Below, piece by piece: positions 6,976 through 15,614 of a DNA stretch of 64,000 bases; the first letter of the stretch is position 1; every line of letters starts with the position of its first letter. Origin of the DNA: DATJGS01 sp035494735 (GTDB lineage Bacteria; Eisenbacteria; RBG-16-71-46). Under the pieces are notes generated by a model. That model worked only from the letters and a program-made list of their open reading frames with translations. It was not told the DNA's origin and ran no database searches. The translations under genes and the position numbers were made by a program. The stretch covers positions 1 through 64,000 of the forward strand of contig DATJGS010000037.1 in the NCBI GenBank assembly GCA_035494735.1, written 5' to 3'.

Positions 6976-8931
6976 ATGCGCAGGCTCGGCCTCTTCGCAG
7001 CGATTTTCAGCGCGCTTGCCTCAGCCGCGATGCCCGCGACAGCCGCGTGGCTCCCAACTGGTAGCTACGTTTCCCACTTTGGAGTCGGCGATCTGCCCGT
7101 CCCCGCCTCCGATGGACTTGGTGGCGCCTACGTGGCTTGGCGGCAGTACGGAGGCCAGACTGGCAACGACGCTTACTTGCAGAGGATCCTGTCGGACGGA
7201 GCAACCCCCATTTGGTCCGACAATGGATTCCCGCTGAGCGCACTCCCTGACTATCAGGCCCCCGAAGGCATCGTGCCGGATGGCTCTGGGGGCGTTCTGA
7301 CCTGTTGGGTCGACTACCGACCAACGCCCGCGATCTACGTCCAGCGCACTCTTCCCGATGGCTCCATCGCACTCGGATGGACGGCGAACGGAGTCGCGGC
7401 AACTCTCGCCCAGTCGGACAACGCCGCGATCGTGGCTGACGGTGAGGGTGGAGCGTTCCTCGTCTGGGAGGATTCGCGTGACTATGCAGCGCACAACCTC
7501 GACGTGTACGCGCAGCACCTGTTGAGCGACGGAACGGTCGCCCCTGGTTGGCCAACGAACGGGGTGCCCGTTTGCACAGAGTCACACCTGCAGGCTCACT
7601 GTAGCGTGCTGCTTGATGGGTCGGGTGGCGTGATTGCAACGTGGGCTGATTTTCGAACAGGAGTGGGCGCAATCTTTGGGCAGCACCTGCTTGCCGACGG
7701 ATCCGTTGGTCTTGGGTGGACTCCCGGCGGGCAATTCATCACGCCCGGAATCATCGGTGCCAGTGTGGGAGATGCGAGTGGCGGCTTCTACTCGGTGGGC
7801 GCGACTCAGCATCCGTCTTTCGCGCAGGCCGACTTGTATGTACAGCGGATGAGCTTTTCAGGACTCCCGAACACCGGCTGGCCAACTGGCGGACTCAAAG
7901 TGTGCGGCGCGTCTGGCTCGCGTGAGCTATTCGGGGTCGTTCCTGACGGTCTGGGGGGCGTGCTGCTCGACTGGGTGGATTACCGACCTCCGGCAGGCAG
8001 CGGAATCTACGCGCTTCGCGTTCAGCCGAATGGGGGCCTGGCCCCCGGTTGGACGACAAACGGGTCTTTGATTAGCAATCCACCGCAGGGGGAGTTTCGC
8101 GAAGGCTATTCGCCACTGGCTGCCGATGGACTTGGCGGCGCCTACGCTGTTTGGCGCGTCGACCAACAAGATGCACCCTACGGTCAGCCTGGCTTTATCC
8201 AGCATGTGACGGGGAGCGGTGCCATTGCGTCCGGGTGGCCATCGTATGGGCTGCAACTCTCGACGAGCCTTGATCAGGACTTCCCCGCTGTGACCTCCGA
8301 CGCGCACTTCGGCGCGATCGTCGCCTGGAGCGAGAACTTCGAACGCTTCGGGATCTTCGCCCAGCGTTATCAGCTCGATGGGCCAGTCGCGGTCGAGCTG
8401 GCTCTCGTGGGCGCCGAGCTTCGCGAGGGCTACGTCGCACTCGACTGGTTCTCGGCGGGGACCACGCCTGGAGCAACCACGCTCTACCGGCGCACCGAAA
8501 CTTCAGCATGGTCAAGCATCGCCACACTGCAGGCGGATGGGACGGGGCATCTCCGCTATGACGACCACGCCGTCGCCGCCGGCACGCGTTACGGCTATCG
8601 GCTCGGCTACGTCGAAGACGGCGCGGAGCGCTTCACCACCGAGACGTGGGTCGACGTGCCGAGCACGATGCTCTCCCTCGAAGGCTTGCGTCCCAACCCA
8701 GCTTCGGGCCCGCTCTCGGTCTCGTTCGCCCTCCCCAACGCATCGCCGGCCTCGCTCGAAGTGCTGGACGTGAGCGGTCGGCGCATCCTGCAGCGCGATG
8801 TCGGCTCCATGGGCGCGGGCTCACACGTGGTGCGCCTCGATGAAGGCAGCGGCCTCTCGCCCGGCATCTACTGGCTGCGTCTACGCCAGGGCCCGCGGGC
8901 GTTGCTCGCGCGAGGCGCCGTCGTCAGGTAA
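6976..8931 (+). CDS. Secreted eight-repeat propeller-like protein with C-terminal sorting domain
   Basis: 651-aa exported protein. A signal peptide covers residues 1-23 (ending PATAAW). It is followed by eight repeats of about 50 residues, each built on D-G-x-G-G-x...W-x-D-x-R and a QxxLxDG strand. The repeat cores read DGLGGAY, DGSGGVL, DGEGGAF, DGSGGVI, DASGGFY, DGLGGVL, DGLGGAY and a decayed DAHFGAI, which suggests a beta-propeller. A fibronectin-like segment follows (about 480-560). The last 80 residues are a FlgD/T9SS-like sorting domain (RPNPASGPLSVSFALP...DVSGRRILQ...GIYWLRL). AAGGGA precedes ATG 6976. GC content is visibly lower than in the flanking genes over the repeats, suggesting transfer or fast expansion. 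Function and ligand unknown. Confidence 0.8.
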   Translation: MRRLGLFAAIFSALASAAMPATAAWLPTGSYVSHFGVGDLPVPASDGLGGAYVAWRQYGGQTGNDAYLQRILSDGATPIWSDNGFPLSALPDYQAPEGIVPDGSGGVLTCWVDYRPTPAIYVQRTLPDGSIALGWTANGVAATLAQSDNAAIVADGEGGAFLVWEDSRDYAAHNLDVYAQHLLSDGTVAPGWPTNGVPVCTESHLQAHCSVLLDGSGGVIATWADFRTGVGAIFGQHLLADGSVGLGWTPGGQFITPGIIGASVGDASGGFYSVGATQHPSFAQADLYVQRMSFSGLPNTGWPTGGLKVCGASGSRELFGVVPDGLGGVLLDWVDYRPPAGSGIYALRVQPNGGLAPGWTTNGSLISNPPQGEFREGYSPLAADGLGGAYAVWRVDQQDAPYGQPGFIQHVTGSGAIASGWPSYGLQLSTSLDQDFPAVTSDAHFGAIVAWSENFERFGIFAQRYQLDGPVAVELALVGAELREGYVALDWFSAGTTPGATTLYRRTETSAWSSIATLQADGTGHLRYDDHAVAAGTRYGYRLGYVEDGAERFTTETWVDVPSTMLSLEGLRPNPASGPLSVSFALPNASPASLEVLDVSGRRILQRDVGSMGAGSHVVRLDEGSGLSPGIYWLRLRQGPRALLARGAVVR

Positions 8932-8941
8932 GCGGACGCTG

Positions 8942-9307
8942 TCAGCCTGGCGCGCCGCCACCCCTCTCCAGCCTCAGCCCAAACCTCCGCCCCTCGATCT
9001 TCTCGAACACGATCGTGTCCCCCGCCACGAGCGTGTGCTCCTGGCACCAGCGCATCATGCCCGGCTGCTTCGGCGAGCGTGGGCGGAACATCCACGTGCC
9101 GTACTGGATGTCGGTCTCGAAGCTGAAGCCGAGATCGGTCTCGATCGTGATCGGCTTCACCTCGTACGGCCGCGGCGCGTCCTTGGGGCCGCGCGGGCCG
9201 ATGCTGTCGGGCGGGAAGAAGTCGAGCACGTCCCACAGCGAGACGTTGCGCTCAGTGAACGTCCACACGTCCTCGGCGCGCACGGGAATGCGCGCGGTCT
9301 CTGGCAT
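8942..9307 (-). CDS. Conserved hypothetical protein, coupled to flavin reductase
   Basis: 121 aa with no signal peptide or membrane segment. It is rich in beta-strand and aromatic residues, with notable segments VWTFTERNVSLWDVLDFFP, IQYGTWMFRP and AGDTIVFEKIEGRRFGLRLE. The last resembles the closing strands of double-psi or B3-like barrels, but this is too weak for a call. Its ATG overlaps the stop of the flavin-reductase gene by one base (TGATG), so it is translationally coupled and probably acts in the same process. I do not recognise the family. Confidence 0.7.
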   Translation of the reverse strand: MPETARIPVRAEDVWTFTERNVSLWDVLDFFPPDSIGPRGPKDAPRPYEVKPITIETDLGFSFETDIQYGTWMFRPRSPKQPGMMRWCQEHTLVAGDTIVFEKIEGRRFGLRLERGGGAPG

Positions 9308-9912
9308 CAGCTCGTCCGGCTGGCCTTGGGCCGCGCGATGTTCAGCACCTCGCGCAGCGGCGCGTAGGCGCTGCCGCCGAGGCGGCCAAGCGGCTTCAGC
9401 TTCGCGGGATCGACGCGACCGTCGGTGAGCACGTCGTCGCGCACGTGCGCGCGCACGACCTCGCCGACCACGAAGATGCTGCCGCCGAGTTCGATCTCGC
9501 GGTAGAGCTTGCACTCGAGATTGACCGGCGACTCGCCGACGCGCGGCGCGCGCACGAGGTCCGAGGCGACGGGCGTGAGGCCGGTGAGCGCGAACTCGTC
9601 GACCTCGGGCGGCCACTCGCCCGAGCTCTGCACCATGCGCTCGCTGAGCGACTCGTCCACCACGTTGGCCACGAACTCGCCCGTCTCGCGGATGTTGCGG
9701 AGCGTGTCCTTGGGGCCTTCTTCCAGGCGCGTGATGGCGACGCCGACGAGCGGCGGCTCGCTCGAGATCGCGTTGAAGAACGAGAACGGCGACAGGTTGT
9801 GGCGTCCGTCCTTGCCGACCGTCGAGATGAACGCAATCGGCCGCGGCACCACGACCGAGATGATGAATCGGTACATGGCGCCCGGCGGGCTCTCGTGTGG
9901 GTCGACGATCAT
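9307..9912 (-). CDS. Flavin reductase-like / FMN-binding split-barrel protein
   Basis: 201-aa protein of the flavoprotein-oxygenase / flavin reductase-like family. Visible features are VPRPIAFISTVGKDGRHNLSPFSFFNAISSEPP, which matches the FMN-contacting N-terminal half (PRPIAxVST...NxAPFSxF), then RDTLRNIRETGEFVANVV-like text around residues 70-85 and a barrel strand LECKLYREIELG. Members bind FMN and either reduce free flavin with NAD(P)H or serve unknown oxidoreductions. The coupled downstream gene (8942-9307) is probably its partner. Start ATG 9912. Confidence 0.88.
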   Translation of the reverse strand: MIVDPHESPPGAMYRFIISVVVPRPIAFISTVGKDGRHNLSPFSFFNAISSEPPLVGVAITRLEEGPKDTLRNIRETGEFVANVVDESLSERMVQSSGEWPPEVDEFALTGLTPVASDLVRAPRVGESPVNLECKLYREIELGGSIFVVGEVVRAHVRDDVLTDGRVDPAKLKPLGRLGGSAYAPLREVLNIARPKASRTS

Positions 9913-9984
9913 GGGCGCGAGGTTAACCGCGGCGCGTGGGCGTGCGCCAGTGGCCGACGCTCGCGTTGAGACCCCGCGCCACGC

Positions 9985-10629
9985 TCAGAACTCGACGCCC
10001 GTCGTGATCTGGACGCTCGAAGTTTGGACGTCGCCCGCGTAGAACTGCTTCGAGATCGACGTGAGCCCGTAGGACCATCGCGCGTCGCCAACCCACTTGA
10101 GCGTCCCGACCGGCACGCGCACGCCGAGACCGCCGACGACGCCGAAGTTCGCGGTCTTGACCACGTCCGTCTTGGCGTTGAGCGTCGCGCCACCGCCCTC
10201 CGACTTCACCGACTCGGCGACCTTGATGCCGAGCGACGGTCCGAGCAGGAACGCCGCTCGCGCCGGGCCGAGCGCCGGCTTCGACAGGGCCAGCAGCACG
10301 GGCACCTCGATGTAGTCGAACTTGAACGTGATGGTCCCGCTGCCGGTGATGTTGCCGGACTGGTCCGTGCTCTCGAAGCTCGTGCGCGCACCCTTCTGCG
10401 CGTACAGCAACTCGGGCTGGACCGCGAGCCAGGGCAGCACCTGCAGGTTCGCAAAGCCACCGCCGGTGAAAGCCGTGCGCCAGTCGAAGTCGGAGTTCGT
10501 GGCGCGCAGATTGGAGATGCCGACGCCGGCACGCATGCCCCAAGTGTTGAGCAGGCTGTCGGCGAACGCCGGGGCAGCAAGAGCGACCATCAACAGCGTA
10601 GAGAGCGCGAGACGAACGATGTTTCGCAT
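9985..10629 (-). CDS. Outer-membrane beta-barrel protein (PorT-like)
   Basis: 214 aa. A signal peptide (MRNIVRLALSTLLMVALAAPAFA) is followed by alternating amphipathic strands typical of an 8-stranded barrel of the PorT/OmpX-like class: WGMRAGVGISNLR, LAVQPELLYAQKG, FKFDYIEVPVLLAL and a last strand ending TTGVEF with terminal Phe, as in BamA substrates. ATG 10629 is chosen because GGAGG lies 6 nt upstream and the signal peptide starts there; the frame runs further upstream without signal. Role unknown, but the EVPVLL strand is common in this widespread family. Confidence 0.85.
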   Translation of the reverse strand: MRNIVRLALSTLLMVALAAPAFADSLLNTWGMRAGVGISNLRATNSDFDWRTAFTGGGFANLQVLPWLAVQPELLYAQKGARTSFESTDQSGNITGSGTITFKFDYIEVPVLLALSKPALGPARAAFLLGPSLGIKVAESVKSEGGGATLNAKTDVVKTANFGVVGGLGVRVPVGTLKWVGDARWSYGLTSISKQFYAGDVQTSSVQITTGVEF

Positions 10630-10741
10630 GGCGAACCTCCGGAGTGCCTTGGGCGTGTCCCGGTGGCGGGAAGCGTAGCGCAACGGCGAGCGCGGTCCAG
10701 GGGTCAGTGGTACAGCACGCCCGGCATTGCGGTTAGACACC

Positions 10742-11638
10742 TCACCGCATGAACAACACCGCCACCCCTATCGCCGCCACCACCGCGCCGCCCAGGGCCC
10801 GCACCGTCAATCGCTCGCCCTGGAAGCGCGACGCGATGATCATCGTCAACACCGGATAGCTGGCGATGATCGACGCGGCCACGCCGGCCTGCACGGTCTT
10901 GAGCGCGGCGAGGGAGAGCACGACGCCGAGGAACGGCCCGAGGATCGCGCCTGCCACCATGAACAGCGCGCTGCGCCGGTGCCGCAGCGCGGTCACCGTG
11001 CCGGCCGCGCCGCCCATGAACGGCGCGAGCAGCCAGATTCCGACCGCGGCGGCCGCGATGCGCACGACCGTCGCCGACAGCGGGTCCACGCCGCCCCGGA
11101 TCGCGAGCTTCGAGAGGACATACCCGCCGGCCTGCCCGACTGCGCCGAGAATTCCGCACACGACGCCGACGACGACCGAGCCCTCGACGTGGTCGTGCGC
11201 CTGGCGCCCGCGCTCGAGCACGACCAACGCCACGCCGCCCACGGTGAGCGCGATGCCGAGCGCGGCGAGGCGGCCTGGGGCTTCGTGCAGCAGCGGAAAC
11301 GCGAGCGCCGTCGTAAACAGCGGCGCGGTCGAGGCGAGCAGCGACGCCCGGCCGGGGCCGAGGATGACGAGCGCTCGAAAATAATTCGCGTCGCCGAAGA
11401 TGAAGCCGACGAGCCCGCTGAGCGCGAGCAGCCACGCGGCGTGGCCGTCGATCCACGTCGGCCACACCGATCCGCGGACCACGAGCAGCGTGAGCGCGAG
11501 CAGCACGAACGCCGTGCTGATGCGCAGGCGATTGAGGACCTGCGAGCCCATGCGCCGGCCCGCGGCGGCGAAGAAATTGGAGCCGGCCGCCCAGCACACG
11601 GCGGTGCCGAGCGCGGCCAACTCGCCGGCGTGGCTCAG
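10742..11638 (-). CDS. EamA/DMT-superfamily transporter (CTG start)
   Basis: 298-aa membrane protein with ten predicted helices in two EamA repeats. The first repeat starts GELAALGTAVCWAAGSNFF and the second begins around EGSVVVGVVCGILGAVGQA, each ending with a GP..A.L...P motif. Such carriers export metabolites or amino acids; the substrate is unknown. No ATG or GTG fits the family N-terminus. CTG at 11638 lies 5 nt after GGAGGAG and overlaps the pepT stop as CTGA, the geometry of ATGA coupling. TTG 11620 is an alternative without a ribosome site. It forms an operon with pepT. Confidence 0.85.
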   Translation of the reverse strand: MSHAGELAALGTAVCWAAGSNFFAAAGRRMGSQVLNRLRISTAFVLLALTLLVVRGSVWPTWIDGHAAWLLALSGLVGFIFGDANYFRALVILGPGRASLLASTAPLFTTALAFPLLHEAPGRLAALGIALTVGGVALVVLERGRQAHDHVEGSVVVGVVCGILGAVGQAGGYVLSKLAIRGGVDPLSATVVRIAAAAVGIWLLAPFMGGAAGTVTALRHRRSALFMVAGAILGPFLGVVLSLAALKTVQAGVAASIIASYPVLTMIIASRFQGERLTVRALGGAVVAAIGVAVLFMR

Positions 11639-12888
11639 CCGCGCTCCTCCCACACCTGCGCGAGATGGAGCAGCACGTCGACCGCCTTCTCCATGTCCTG
11701 GGCCGACACCCACTCGAGGCGCGAGTGGAAGTTGTGCTGTCCGCTGGAAAGGTTCGGCGTGGGCAGGCCCATCTCGCTCAGGATCGAACCGTCCGTGCCG
11801 CCGCGGATCTGCGACGACTCGGGCTTCATGCCGGCGCGGCGGATCGCCTCGCGCGCGAACTCGATCGAGTTGAGATTCTTCTCGAGCACTTCGAGCATAT
11901 TGCGGTACGACTCGGTGACCTCGAACGTCACGCTGGAGCCGGGCCAATCGCGCACGGTGGCGCGCGCCAGGTCTTCGACCATCTTCTCGTGCTCGGCGAG
12001 CGCCGCGGTGCGAAAGTCGCGGATGATGAACTTGATCGTCGTGCGATCGACCGCGGCCTGGACGTCCATCGGGTGCACGAAGCCCTCGCGCTCGGACGTC
12101 GTCTCGGGCGCGAGCCCGTTCTTCGGCAGGCGATTGATGAAGTCGGCGGCGACCTTGATCGAGTTCACCATCTTCTTGTGCGCAAACCCCGGGTGCGTGT
12201 TGAAGCCCTGGAACGTCACTGCCATCGCGTCGGCCGAGAACGTTTCGGTCTCGAGCCGGCCGAGCCCCTCGCCGTCCAGCGTGTACGCGCACACGGCGCC
12301 AAAGCGCCGCACGTCGAAGTAGCGCACGCCGCGGCCGATCTCTTCGTCGGGCGTGAACGACACGCGGATCGTGCCGTGCGTGATCTCCGGCCGCGCCTTC
12401 AGTTGCTCGAGCGCCGCTATCACGACCGCGACGCCCGACTTGTCGTCGGCGCCGAGCAGCGTGTCGCCGGACGCGGTCACGATGTCTTCGCCCTGCTTGC
12501 CGTTCAGGTCCGGAATCTCGGCGACGCGCAGCACGACGGAGTTCGTGGGCAGCGCGATGTCCTTGCCGTCCCAGTTGCGGTGGACGATCGGCTTCACGTT
12601 CGCGCCGCTCAGCTCAGGCGACGTGTCGACGTGCGCGAGGAAGCCGATGACCGGCACGTTCGGCTTCTTCGTGTTCGGGGGCAGCGTCGCCATCACGATG
12701 CCGTACTCGTCGCGCTTCGCGTCGGTGAGACCGAGCGCCTTCAGCTCGTCGATGAGCGCGTCCATCATCACGAGCTGCTTCGGCGTGCTGGGAATGCTGG
12801 GCGATGACGGATCGGCCTGAGTGTCGAACTGGACGTAACGCAGGAAGCGCTCGAGGACGGAAGTCTTGAGCGTGGACGTGCCGGCCAT
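11635..12888 (-). CDS. pepT: Peptidase T (tripeptide aminopeptidase)
   Basis: 417-aa M20B di-zinc aminopeptidase that removes N-terminal residues from tripeptides in the cytosol. Metal ligands are visible: AHVDTS (His86, Asp88), GADDKSG, the catalytic PDEEIG, YTLDGEG, and the terminal GQHNFHSRLEW. TFQGFNTHPGFA belongs to the lid domain. Length and ends match E. coli PepT. AGGAGA precedes ATG 12888. It is the first gene of a coupled pair with an EamA exporter, which may export peptide-derived amino acids. Confidence 0.95.
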   Translation of the reverse strand: MAGTSTLKTSVLERFLRYVQFDTQADPSSPSIPSTPKQLVMMDALIDELKALGLTDAKRDEYGIVMATLPPNTKKPNVPVIGFLAHVDTSPELSGANVKPIVHRNWDGKDIALPTNSVVLRVAEIPDLNGKQGEDIVTASGDTLLGADDKSGVAVVIAALEQLKARPEITHGTIRVSFTPDEEIGRGVRYFDVRRFGAVCAYTLDGEGLGRLETETFSADAMAVTFQGFNTHPGFAHKKMVNSIKVAADFINRLPKNGLAPETTSEREGFVHPMDVQAAVDRTTIKFIIRDFRTAALAEHEKMVEDLARATVRDWPGSSVTFEVTESYRNMLEVLEKNLNSIEFAREAIRRAGMKPESSQIRGGTDGSILSEMGLPTPNLSSGQHNFHSRLEWVSAQDMEKAVDVLLHLAQVWEERG

Positions 12889-13026
12889 TGGAGAGTCTCC
12901 TCGAGTGAAGGTCCGAAGCGAGCGTCGGGAACGCTAGCTGGAACGCGGCGCCGCGCGCAACCGCATTGCGACGGGCGGTGTCGCGCTCGCCCAATCTCAG
13001 GCAGCCGCCTTGCGACGGCCGCTGCC

Positions 13027-13590
13027 CTACTCCTTCGCCTTCGCGAGCGCGCGAACTTGCGACAAGTCGAGCACGCCCTTCGCGCCCCAGCCGGTCTTGC
13101 CTTTGGGGATCGCCGGGCGGAACGCCTCGTACAGCTCGAAGCCAGTATCCGCGAGCGTCGCCGGCTTTCGCGAGGCGGCCAGCGCCTGGAACGCGCGCCG
13201 CGCCGCGGGCAGCGCGTCGCCGAACTTGCTCTCGAGGTAGCGCTGGACCGCGACCGGATCGGACGGCTTGTCCCCCTTCTCGGTCGCGCGCACGCCGTCG
13301 TGCGTGTGGACCGCCGGCACCGAGCGGCCCAGCAACTCGACGCGCAGCGCGGTGCCGGGCGTGAGCGCGGCGCGACGCTTCTTCGCCTCGGCGCCGCTCG
13401 TCGCCTCGAACATGCCGAGGCGCTGGCCCTTCGACTGAGCGTTGAGTCCGGCAACCGCGCGGCCCAGCGTCAACGCCTCGTCGCGCGTGTAGCCGAGCCG
13501 CTCCGCCACGACGGCGGCCCACAGCGTGAGCACGGGCGCGCGATTGATCTCGATGCGATCGGCGGCAGAGCCGGAAGCGCGGGCGGGCAT
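13027..13590 (-). CDS. Conserved hypothetical protein
   Basis: 187-aa soluble protein. It shows a short basic N-terminus, a helical segment RAPVLTLWAAVVAERLGY, TRDEALTLGRAVAGLNAQSKGQRLG and a C-terminal VAVQRYLESKFG helix. I recall close look-alikes in many proteobacteria and actinobacteria annotated only as hypothetical, so it is a real family of unknown role. It has no membrane segment or catalytic signature. It precedes pepT by 138 nt on the same strand and is transcribed away from the ion channel gene. Confidence 0.8.
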   Translation of the reverse strand: MPARASGSAADRIEINRAPVLTLWAAVVAERLGYTRDEALTLGRAVAGLNAQSKGQRLGMFEATSGAEAKKRRAALTPGTALRVELLGRSVPAVHTHDGVRATEKGDKPSDPVAVQRYLESKFGDALPAARRAFQALAASRKPATLADTGFELYEAFRPAIPKGKTGWGAKGVLDLSQVRALAKAKE

Positions 13591-13716
13591 GCGAAGGAGT
13601 ATCGCGTCGCCGGGGGCGACGGTCCAGAGTCAGGCCGCAGCGCAATGCCAGGGTGCGCGCTGCGGCTAGGACGGCGCCTCACCCCCCGCCGTTTGCGCCC
13701 CCCGCGCGCGCCCCTC

Positions 13717-13722
13717 TATCGT
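13717..13722 (+). promoter_or_regulatory. -10-like hexamer of a probable leaderless gene
   Basis: TATCGT ends 8 nt before ATG 13731, with no Shine-Dalgarno between. The transcript would begin at or next to the start codon. Confidence 0.35.
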
Positions 13723-13730
13723 GCGCGGCC

Positions 13731-14843
13731 ATGGCTGCCCTCGTCGCCGTGCTCGCGATCGTGCTCATCCTGTTCGTGCTGTGGGACGCATTCGAAACGA
13801 TCCTGCTGCCGCGCCGCATCCCGAGCGGGCTGCGCATCTCGCGGCTCGTGCTGCGCGCGCTGTGGAGCGTGTGGTCCACGATCGGGAGCGGCATCAAGAC
13901 GCGCAATCAGCGCGAGAACTTTCTCAGCCTGTACGCGCTGCTGTCGCTGATCGGACTGCTCGTCGTATGGGCGGGCGGGCTCATCCTCGCGTTCGCGGCG
14001 CTGAATTGGTCCTTCGGCTCGCACATGGTGACGAGCGGCGGGCCCGTGGGATTCCGCACCGACCTCTACATGAGCGGCACGACGTTCTTCACACTCGGCC
14101 TGGGCGACGTGGTGCCGGGCTCGCCGATGTCGCGCCTCCTGACCGTGATCGAGGCCGGCATGGGGTTCGGCTTCCTCGCGCTCGTGCTCGCGTACCTGCC
14201 CGTGCTCTACCAGGCTTTCTCGCGGCGCGAGGCCCGCATCACCATGCTCGACGAATGGGCCGGCTCGCCGCCGACGGCGGCCGTGCTGGTGCGCCGCTGC
14301 TTCGAGAGCCGCGATCCCGGCGCCGCGCTGAACGCGCTGCTCAAGGACTGGGAGATCGCGGCCGCCGAGATCCTGGAGAGCCACCTCTCGTATCCCATCC
14401 TCGCGTTCTTCCGCTCGCAGCACGACAACCAGTCGTGGATCGCCGCGCTGAGCACGGTCCTCGACACCTGTGCGCTCGTGATCTCGGGCGTCGACGATAT
14501 CGACCCGTTCCAGGCGCGCCTCACGTTCGCGATCTGCCGTCACACGCTCGTCGACGTGACGCAGACCATCGCCCGGCGGCAGGGTCCGGTCACTTTCGAC
14601 CAGCCTCCGATGGAAGGCCTCGCCGAGGCGCGCGCGTGGCTGCTGAACGCGAAGGTGCCGATCGCGGACGACCCGGAGGCCGAGAAGCGCCTCGCCGACT
14701 TGCGCGCGATGTACACGCCGTTCATCGGCGTACTGTCCGTGCTGCTGCTGATGCCCCTCCCGCCGCTCATGCCTCCCGTGAAGGCGCGCTACAACTGGGA
14801 GACCACGGTGTGGGCGAAGACGGGAAGGGACGATGCGCATTAG
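13731..14843 (+). CDS. Ion channel of the two-TM (Ion_trans_2) type with non-canonical filter
   Basis: 370-aa inner-membrane protein. A first helix (residues 2-20) is followed by a second (about 66-90), a pore loop with TTFFTLGLGDVVPGS (filter TLGLGD at 121-126 in place of TVGYGD) and a third helix (about 133-157). A cytosolic helical domain follows. The pore loop with a helix before and after defines the potassium-channel fold; the V-G-Y to L-G-L change may alter selectivity. The C-terminal domain has no recognised ligand fold. It is transcribed divergently from 13590 and looks leaderless. Members are often annotated as two-pore-domain potassium channels. Confidence 0.82.
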   Translation: MAALVAVLAIVLILFVLWDAFETILLPRRIPSGLRISRLVLRALWSVWSTIGSGIKTRNQRENFLSLYALLSLIGLLVVWAGGLILAFAALNWSFGSHMVTSGGPVGFRTDLYMSGTTFFTLGLGDVVPGSPMSRLLTVIEAGMGFGFLALVLAYLPVLYQAFSRREARITMLDEWAGSPPTAAVLVRRCFESRDPGAALNALLKDWEIAAAEILESHLSYPILAFFRSQHDNQSWIAALSTVLDTCALVISGVDDIDPFQARLTFAICRHTLVDVTQTIARRQGPVTFDQPPMEGLAEARAWLLNAKVPIADDPEAEKRLADLRAMYTPFIGVLSVLLLMPLPPLMPPVKARYNWETTVWAKTGRDDAH

Positions 14844-14925
14844 GGGTGGCGGCCTCCTCGTGGTGAATTGATCGTCCTAGGAGCATCATCCTCGCCGGAC
14901 GTAGCACTCACGGACGGAGGAGACG

Positions 14926-15609
14926 ATGGTCGCTCCAAGGAATGGCTTCACTTGCCTGGCGCTCGCCGCAGTTCTCGTCGCCACGCTAGGCCCCGCGGGC
15001 CCAGTCATCGCAGATGTGACGCTCAGCTTTGTGTCGGACCAGAGTTGGGCCGTGTCGTCGATGCTCTCTGACGGCAGCGTGGGTGACGCGCTCGGCAACG
15101 CCCAGTGCATTTGCCTGCCGCCCGGGGGATGCCCGTGCTGTTGGACGGGCAACACCGCGGCCATCCCGGGCGCCTGTTGGGTTTGGAAACCTGGGACCGA
15201 TTCAGGGACCGTACCCGTTGACCTACAGGGCGTGTTCGTCGCGAAGACGCTCGACATCCCAGGCATTCCAACGGGAGGAGTTCTCTATCTCGCCGCAGAC
15301 GATTTTGCAGAGCTGCAAGTGAACGGCCTGGTCGTGGGGTCCATCGGGAGCGTTAGCGACTACGGTCGAGCCGCAGGAGCTCAGGCCGGACTGAGCCAAT
15401 TCAACCTGACACCGTTCCTCGCTCCTGGCCGGAATCAAATCGTGATTCGCGGTCAGAACGGGCCCGGCAGTTTCACTGGCACGAGTTGCAACCCATGCAC
15501 CTTTGGTCAGAACCCGACCGGCGTGCTCATGGGAGGCTCGGTGAGCTATGACCCGGCGACACCGACGGCCGAACGGACTTGGGGCAAACTCAAGGTCATC
15601 TACAGATAG
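14926..15609 (+). CDS. Secreted cysteine-rich protein, unknown function
   Basis: 227 aa. A signal peptide (residues 1-30, ending PVIADV) is followed by a jelly-roll-like body: VTLSFVSDQSWAV, FVAKTLDIPG, GGVLYLAADDFAELQVNG and LTPFLAPGRNQIVIRGQN. The ADDFAELQVNG...G strand pattern recalls galactose-binding-like carbohydrate modules. An insertion between the first strands carries a cysteine cluster (CICLPPGGCPCCW plus one further Cys), and a second pair sits in SCNPC, so metal binding or disulfides are possible. GGAGGAGA precedes ATG. GC content is lower than in its neighbours. It ends 5 nt from a convergent marR. Confidence 0.75.
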   Translation: MVAPRNGFTCLALAAVLVATLGPAGPVIADVTLSFVSDQSWAVSSMLSDGSVGDALGNAQCICLPPGGCPCCWTGNTAAIPGACWVWKPGTDSGTVPVDLQGVFVAKTLDIPGIPTGGVLYLAADDFAELQVNGLVVGSIGSVSDYGRAAGAQAGLSQFNLTPFLAPGRNQIVIRGQNGPGSFTGTSCNPCTFGQNPTGVLMGGSVSYDPATPTAERTWGKLKVIYR

Positions 15610-15614
15610 ATTGC

